The notes under the pieces: model-generated
Told to the model about the DNA's origin: nothing
The model's database searches: none
The model's input: the letters and a program-made list of their open reading frames with translations, nothing else
Shown: positions 1 to 4,506 of the stretch, in pieces
Numbering within the stretch: position 1 is the stretch's first letter
How the letters are laid out: each line of letters opens with the position of its first letter
Assembly: GCA_003449615.1 (NCBI GenBank)
Contig: DMHA01000319.1
Coordinates: 1-6,134, forward strand
Source: Flavobacterium sp.
Lineage (GTDB): Bacteria; Bacteroidota; Bacteroidia; Flavobacteriales; Flavobacteriaceae
DNA: 6,134 nucleotides
Direction of reading: 5' to 3'
Position numbers and translations under genes: made by a program

Positions 1-1134
1 GAATTCAAGGACGATATTGCTTCGGATTTTGATTATGCACCCACTTTTCGAATTGGAGAAACTCCTTTTTTTATTTCCAATGAGTTGAAAGAGCAAATGA
101 TGGAAGGCTGTGAAGATGTTATAAAATTAATTCAACAAAAAGACTTTAAAGAGCTCACAGAGAAATCATTAGAATTAAATCAAAAAGTTCCCAATGAAGA
201 CGAACATACCACTTTTTTGGCTATAGATTTCGGAATTTGTGAAGAAAATGGTGTAGTAATACCAAAATTAATCGAAGTGCAAGGATTTCCCTCTTTGTAC
301 AATTACCAATTTAATCTTTACGAAAAATTCAAAAAGCATTATCCTTTTATAAAAGATTTAACGCCATTCATCAATGATATCACTTCCGAAGAATATCTTG
401 AGATTTTAGAAGAAGTAATTTGCAATCAACATCCAAAAGAGAATGTAATTTTACTAGAAATTGAACCCGAAAAACAAAACACGAAAATTGATTTCTATTA
501 CTGCCGAAGAGATTTGGGTATTCCAATAGTTTGTGTTACTGATATATTAAAAAAAGGAAAACAACTTTTTTATAAAAATGAAAAAGGCGAAGAAATTCTT
601 GTAAAACGCATCTACAACCGAGTCATTTTTGACGAACTGGATTTAAGAACCGATTTGAAACTGAATTTCAATTTTACAGAACAACTCGATGTAGAATGGG
701 CTGGACATCCCAACTGGTTTTTTAGAATTAGCAAGTTTATTTTGCCAATGCTAAAAGGGAAATATTTCATAGAAACTACGTTGTTGACCGATTTGGCAGC
801 AATTCCGGAAGATTTGGAAAATTATGTATTGAAACCTTTATTTTCTTTTTCGGGCTCAGGAGTCATTTTTCACGTCAAAAGAGAAGACATCGAAGCAGTG
901 GTCGAAAAAGAATTGTACATTCTCCAGAAAAAAGTAAATTACCTTCCAATAGTGCAATCTCCCGACGGAAAAGTTAAATGCGAAGTGCGTGTGCTTTGCG
1001 TCTGGAAAAAAGAAGATGCCGCTCCTACTCTACTCTGCAACTTGGCACGTTTGAGCCGTGGCGAAATGATTGGTGTAAAATTCAATAAAGACAAGGATTG
1101 GGTTGGTGGAACTTTGGGGTTGTTTGAGAGGTAG
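1..1134 (+). CDS. ATP-grasp-like uncharacterised protein, 5'-truncated by the window edge
   Basis: The frame is open from base 1 to the TAG at 1132-1134 and gives 377 visible residues. A TTG at 85 is only an internal codon: the reading continues upstream with protein-like sequence (EFKDDIASDFDYAPTF), so the true start lies outside the window. I see no signal peptide or membrane segment in the visible part. The C-terminal half resembles ATP-grasp enzymes: VLKPLFSFSGSGV at visible residues 276-288 looks like the nucleotide-binding Lys and glycine-rich loop. It is followed by CEVRVLCVW (327-335), and RLSRGEMIGVKFN (350-362) has an Asn in the place of the usual metal ligand. The central EVQGFPSLYNYQ and VKRIYNRVIFDEL segments recall the glutathionylspermidine-synthase-like, uncharacterised part of the superfamily. 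The substrate cannot be deduced. Local GC is higher than in the next two genes. The family call is by eye, so moderate confidence; that this is a real gene is near certain. Confidence 0.85.
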   Translation, partial: EFKDDIASDFDYAPTFRIGETPFFISNELKEQMMEGCEDVIKLIQQKDFKELTEKSLELNQKVPNEDEHTTFLAIDFGICEENGVVIPKLIEVQGFPSLYNYQFNLYEKFKKHYPFIKDLTPFINDITSEEYLEILEEVICNQHPKENVILLEIEPEKQNTKIDFYYCRRDLGIPIVCVTDILKKGKQLFYKNEKGEEILVKRIYNRVIFDELDLRTDLKLNFNFTEQLDVEWAGHPNWFFRISKFILPMLKGKYFIETTLLTDLAAIPEDLENYVLKPLFSFSGSGVIFHVKREDIEAVVEKELYILQKKVNYLPIVQSPDGKVKCEVRVLCVWKKEDAAPTLLCNLARLSRGEMIGVKFNKDKDWVGGTLGLFER

Positions 1135-1184
1135 GGAAATTATTTTACAAATAATTTTAGTTTTTATTGTTTATTAGGGAAATT
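1132..1184. repeat. Pair of 10-base direct repeats TAGGGAAATT flanking the hairpin
   Basis: TAGGGAAATT occurs at 1132-1141, where it includes the stop codon of the upstream gene, and again at 1175-1184, where it runs into the 12-base repeat block. The copies are 43 bases apart start to start. It could be the trace of a small duplication or of the event that placed the restriction-modification module here. No second copy was found at the other end of the module (4389-4510), so it is not shown to be a target-site duplication. Confidence 0.35.
1137..1157 (+). terminator. A/T-only hairpin after the ATP-grasp-like gene, possible weak terminator
   Basis: Three bases after the TAG stop, AAATTATT (1137-1144) pairs perfectly with AATAATTT (1150-1157) across a five-base loop (TTACA), with a possible extra G-U pair at 1136/1158. 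A T-rich run (tagttttta) follows at 1158-1166. The position and shape fit an intrinsic terminator for the upstream gene, but the stem has no G-C pairs and would be unstable. In DNA this AT-rich an 8-base inverted repeat can also occur by chance. Confidence 0.3.
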
Positions 1185-1198
1185 TGTCCGTAAATTTG
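1167..1198 (+). promoter_or_regulatory. Bacteroidota-type promoter for the methyltransferase gene
   Basis: TTG at 1167-1169 and TAAATTTG at 1191-1198 are separated by 21 bases. This matches the Bacteroidota primary-sigma consensus (TTG at about -33, TAnnTTTG at about -7, spacing roughly 17-23) exactly at the defined positions. Transcription would start near 1203-1206, giving a leader of about 20 bases before the ATG at 1225. The -7 element is formed by the junction of the first two 12-base direct repeats, so anything bound to the repeats would cover the promoter and start site. Confidence 0.55.
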
Positions 1199-1222
1199 TC
1201 CGTATCCGTAAAAATGTCCGTA
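1181..1222. repeat. 12-base direct repeats immediately upstream of the methyltransferase start, possible operator
   Basis: The block reads AATTTGTCCGTA (1181-1192), AATTTGTCCGTA (1193-1204), a half unit TCCGTA (1205-1210) and AAAATGTCCGTA (1211-1222), ending two bases before the ATG at 1225. The core TCCGTA thus appears four times. The repeats overlap the -7 box and predicted transcription start and make up nearly the whole leader. The arrangement looks like a protein-binding array, either an operator or arm-type sites of a recombinase. It is the only tandem repeat array I found in the window. Whether it is bound by the arm-like N-terminus of the encoded enzyme is inference. Confidence 0.75.
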
Positions 1223-1224
1223 AA

Positions 1225-3450
1225 ATGATAAATGTAAAATTCTACCTCGACAAAGCTGATAAAAGCAAAAAATTCCCTATTCATCTTGTATTGCGTCAAA
1301 AAGATATGCAAATCAAAGTTGCGACTGGTGAAAAGATAATGAAGAAAGACTGGGATAACAAAAATCAATTGGTTTTAGATACTGAATATTCACATAAATC
1401 AATTAATAAATTTTTGAATTTTCTTAAGCAAGAAGTTGAAAAATATTTTGAAACTGAATTGCACTCTAATTTTACCGATATAAAAATTAAAGATAAAATT
1501 ACTTCTTTAGTTAATAGCAGAAGAGAAAATACAGACATTAAAATAGCATCTGAACCACCTTCAGAGTATGAATCTAAATCTAAAGTAACTTTTGTTGATT
1601 TGTTTGCAGGAGCTGGTGGCTTTAGCGAAGGCTTTCTTCAAGCTGAATATGGAAATAAATATTATGATTTTAGGTTAGCGAGTGATATTAATGAAAATTG
1701 CGAATTGACCCATTTAGCCAGATACAATTATCAACTTGGTTTAGACGCTGAATTTCTTCGTCAAGATATTACTGAACCTGATTTTTTAGATAATTTTCTA
1801 AAGAAAATTGGGGGTAAAGAAGTTGATATTGTTTGTGGTGGCCCACCTTGCCAAAGTTTTAGTTTGGCTGGAAAAAGAAAAAAGTTTGATAAAAAAGATG
1901 ATTTATTCGCTCATTACTTAAAAGTTATCAGGCAATTACGCCCTAAATATTTTGTTATGGAAAATGTCAAAGGAATTTTGACAAAAGAGCAAGGCAAGAT
2001 TAAGGAAATGATTCTTCAAGAAATTAGATCAATTGTAGATTTAAACGAATTTTATTTATTGATTCATTTTGTTGCACAACTCAAAAAAACAGAATTTGAA
2101 AATTCGTTTATCTTGGAGTGTTATAATTTACGTTTGCAATTTGAAAAAGCCACTGACAAAGAATTAGACGCGCTAAAAAACAGCTATATCAATAATTTGG
2201 AGAATAAATTTAGGCTTTTAACTCCGAAAATTGTTGATTACAAAACCAGTAAAACCGATAAAAATATTAGTACGATTCGTCACGGATTCAATCTTTTGAA
2301 GCGTGTTAAAGAATTAGAATACATTAGAAAACGAGTTATCAATGAAAAGGCATTTTCTAATTTAGACAATGATTTTTTTGCAGATGATTTTGATTCGTTT
2401 TTAACTTCAATTGAACCTGAAACAATCATTGAAAAAATACACACAGCTTTCAATAATTTAAAGCCAAATGCAGCTTTTTTGGTTGATGTACAACAAATTA
2501 TTACTTCACTTGAAATATTTGATTATTCTTTTGATGAATGTGTAAAAGGATTAAGTTCTTTTGTAGTTAAGGCTAAAAAGGAAAAAGAATTTGAAACTAT
2601 TTTATCTAAAATTAGACTTTATAATACCGAGCAACCCTTTGTAGCTTTAGCATCAAACTATGGAGTTCCTCAAAATCGTGAAAGAGTTTTGTTTATTGGT
2701 TGCAGAAAAGACCAAAAACTTATAAATGATATTCCGGCTACCGTTAAACATAGTGAAAAAGTTACTGTTTTTGAAGCTATTTATGATTTGGATTTTGTTG
2801 GAAACGATGATGAAAAATTTAATTATGAAAAAATAGATTTGAAATCACAATACAATGGTTCAACTGAAAAAATGAAAGCTTTAATCCAGAAAAGGAATAT
2901 TGACGGTAAGCCGAATGAAAATAATGGATTAAGTTATTCCGAATGGTCAAAAAAAGGAAGGCTAAATGGTCGATTTGTAAATGCTAAAAATCCATTTTAC
3001 GTTAGAAATTTTGAAGAACTTCAAAACACATTAACCCATTTAGTAGCTCCATTACAAAATCATAAAACAAGTAAACAAAATGAAGATGTCATTAAAAGAT
3101 TAGATGTTATCCTAAAATCTGGAAATTATGAAGCTGCAAAATCAAATCTTAAAGAAATTGGTTTAGAATCAGATAAAAGAAGTTATACAGTTTTAAAACC
3201 CGAAGGACAAAGTTCTACAATTATGACTATTGCAGACGATTATATTCATTACTCAAATCCTAGAGCTTTGACAGTTCGTGAAATGGCAAGACTTCAATCA
3301 TTTGATGATTCTTTTGTTTTTCAAGGAAAACGTTCTACAGGAGGAGATAAGCGTAAATTTGAAGTACCTCAATTTACATTAGTTGGAAATGCAGTTCCTC
3401 CATTAATGGCTAGAGCAGTTGCTTTGGAGATTTTGAAAAATATTCAGTAA
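1225..3450 (+). CDS. C5-cytosine DNA methyltransferase with integrase-type arm domain at the N-terminus
   Basis: The enzyme would transfer a methyl group from S-adenosylmethionine to C5 of cytosine in a specific DNA site, protecting it from the restriction enzyme encoded next door. Motifs in order: I, DLFAGAGGFSEGF (125-137); IV, GGPPCQSFSLAGKR (205-218) with catalytic Cys209; VI, MENV (245-248); VIII, QNRER (483-487); IX, RALTVREMARLQSF (680-693); X, LVGNAVPP (719-726). The target-recognition region should lie around 500-665; its site is not readable. At 741 residues it is far longer than simple family members (about 330-450). Two additions explain this: residues 1-95 resemble the Arm-DNA-binding domain of Bacteroidota tyrosine integrases (NVKFYLDK, VATGEKI, KKDWD, INKFL), and about 200 helix-rich residues (about 265-465) separate motifs VI and VIII. 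ATG 1225 is the first possible start in frame after the previous gene's stop. There is no Shine-Dalgarno sequence, as usual in this phylum. The gene is AT-rich compared with its outer neighbours. Confidence 0.95.
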   Translation: MINVKFYLDKADKSKKFPIHLVLRQKDMQIKVATGEKIMKKDWDNKNQLVLDTEYSHKSINKFLNFLKQEVEKYFETELHSNFTDIKIKDKITSLVNSRRENTDIKIASEPPSEYESKSKVTFVDLFAGAGGFSEGFLQAEYGNKYYDFRLASDINENCELTHLARYNYQLGLDAEFLRQDITEPDFLDNFLKKIGGKEVDIVCGGPPCQSFSLAGKRKKFDKKDDLFAHYLKVIRQLRPKYFVMENVKGILTKEQGKIKEMILQEIRSIVDLNEFYLLIHFVAQLKKTEFENSFILECYNLRLQFEKATDKELDALKNSYINNLENKFRLLTPKIVDYKTSKTDKNISTIRHGFNLLKRVKELEYIRKRVINEKAFSNLDNDFFADDFDSFLTSIEPETIIEKIHTAFNNLKPNAAFLVDVQQIITSLEIFDYSFDECVKGLSSFVVKAKKEKEFETILSKIRLYNTEQPFVALASNYGVPQNRERVLFIGCRKDQKLINDIPATVKHSEKVTVFEAIYDLDFVGNDDEKFNYEKIDLKSQYNGSTEKMKALIQKRNIDGKPNENNGLSYSEWSKKGRLNGRFVNAKNPFYVRNFEELQNTLTHLVAPLQNHKTSKQNEDVIKRLDVILKSGNYEAAKSNLKEIGLESDKRSYTVLKPEGQSSTIMTIADDYIHYSNPRALTVREMARLQSFDDSFVFQGKRSTGGDKRKFEVPQFTLVGNAVPPLMARAVALEILKNIQ

Positions 3451-4388
3451 AGTCCAAAATAAGATAATGGATTGTTCGCTGCTAATTCTGGAATAGCTGT
3501 TCGAATATCAGTTCTTAATCCAGTTCTTGAACCTGATTGAAAATTGTTAGTGAAAATTTCTTTTAATGATTTGGCTACATTTTGGACACTACAATTTCCC
3601 CAATAGTTTCCGCCAGATAAATTAGTAACTCTTTTTACTGCAACTCCATTTGGCTTATATTCTGTGTTCTGATTTGAAGGAACAGTAACAAAAGAATAAC
3701 TAAAACTTTGTGAATTTTGAATATTATAACCATTTCTTCCAATTGTTATATTTCTTCCACGAAAACCTCCAGCTGAATAAATCATATCCCATAACATCGG
3801 AATTTGAGCATTATCATTCCAATTTGTTTTGCATTGAATAATTCCGATTTCAAATTGATTAAAATCTCTTTCGGCTAAATGATTCGTAAGTTCTAAATTG
3901 AATATATTTTTTTTGATTGGTTGAATCGGATTACCCAAATTATTTAAAACATTTAGTTGGCTAATATCTGTATTATATTCAGGCAAGTCAGGAAACACAA
4001 TTATAGTAATGTCAGATTCAGTATTACAAGCAAAATTTCCATAGTTTACTGTTATTGCATCTTGTATCGCCTTTGGAACAATACTCATTTTTTTAATTGC
4101 AACAACTCTACTTCCCACAGTACAAAGATTAATATACCAACAAACTAAAGATTCCCAAGCTGTTCCACTTGCAGATAATTCTCCCTGTCCTCTTCCGCCA
4201 CCTCCAGTTGATTTGAATATATCAGATAAATGATCTCCTAAATTTAATATTTCATTTTCAGTATAATTATTTCCTAAAAGTCTTATAATTTCTGGTTGCC
4301 AAATTTGCCAACATTTTTTATAAGTATTTGTACTAAATACGTTTTCTATTGCTAATTTTCTTAATTGTTCTGGGACAGTATTATACAT
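3444..4388 (-). CDS. Probable type II restriction endonuclease, partner of the methyltransferase (family not recognised)
   Basis: This 314-residue protein has no signal peptide or membrane segment. It starts at the ATG complementary to 4386-4388, the only Met codon after an in-frame stop about 36 bases upstream, and ends in TGA inside the methyltransferase gene, tail to tail with a 7-base overlap. I do not recognise its exact family. A PD-(D/E)xK-like nuclease site can be drawn: Glu79 in a predicted helix (GTAWESLVCWYINL), Asp126 (NTESDITIIVF) and Q-C-K at 185-187 at the end of a beta strand (EIGIIQCKTNWND), the Q-x-K form known from Mrr-like nucleases. A glycine-rich stretch (TGGGGRGQG, 61-69) precedes Glu79. 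Cutting the site protected by the neighbouring enzyme is inferred mainly from position, size and this site. The gene is as AT-rich as the methyltransferase and has no separate controller-protein gene. Confidence 0.8.
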   Translation of the reverse strand: MYNTVPEQLRKLAIENVFSTNTYKKCWQIWQPEIIRLLGNNYTENEILNLGDHLSDIFKSTGGGGRGQGELSASGTAWESLVCWYINLCTVGSRVVAIKKMSIVPKAIQDAITVNYGNFACNTESDITIIVFPDLPEYNTDISQLNVLNNLGNPIQPIKKNIFNLELTNHLAERDFNQFEIGIIQCKTNWNDNAQIPMLWDMIYSAGGFRGRNITIGRNGYNIQNSQSFSYSFVTVPSNQNTEYKPNGVAVKRVTNLSGGNYWGNCSVQNVAKSLKEIFTNNFQSGSRTGLRTDIRTAIPELAANNPLSYFGLY

Positions 4389-4430
4389 TTTTATGAATCT
4401 TAATTTTTGTAAATGTCGTGAATTTTATGA

Positions 4431-4462
4431 CAAATCTTCATTTTAATAAAATATTTCTACAG
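4431..4462 (-). promoter_or_regulatory. Weak candidate promoter for the endonuclease gene
   Basis: On the minus strand CTG (4462-4460) and AAGATTTG (4438-4431) are 21 bases apart, one mismatch in each box from TTG / TAnnTTTG and the same spacing as the methyltransferase promoter. Transcription would start near 4425, about 37 bases before the ATG. A partial copy of the methyltransferase-upstream repeat (minus strand 4435-4421, 12 of 15 bases matching 1182-1196) overlaps its -7 box. Two-mismatch sites are common in such AT-rich DNA, so this is only a candidate. No better match was found in the 118-base spacer. Confidence 0.25.
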
Positions 4463-4506
4463 TTTTATTTTAAATCTTAATTTAGTCTTTTTAGAACTTA
4501 TTTTGT

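Noticed and set aside
1174..1368. Minus-strand open frame whose C-terminus reads TDIFTDTDKFTDKFP, a repetitive peptide
   Set aside because: The repeated residues are just the reverse complement of the 12-base repeat array, and the rest lies antisense to the clearly coding start of the methyltransferase. There is no domain or promoter to support it.
1225..1590. A complete tyrosine integrase overlapping the methyltransferase start
   Set aside because: Only the arm-like N-terminus is present. The catalytic R-H-R-Y residues are not found and the frame continues directly into methyltransferase motif I, so this is a fusion and not an integrase gene.
3957..4148. Short plus-strand open frame inside the endonuclease gene
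   Set aside because: It is antisense to a well-supported gene, has Cys/Asn/Ser-rich low-complexity composition and no recognisable domain.
4389..4506. Possible C-protein (controller) gene or small RNA in the spacer
   Set aside because: The 118 bases are too short for a controller gene, contain no significant open frame, and show no strong hairpin. TAAATCTTAATTTA at 4471-4484 gives only a 5-base A/T stem.
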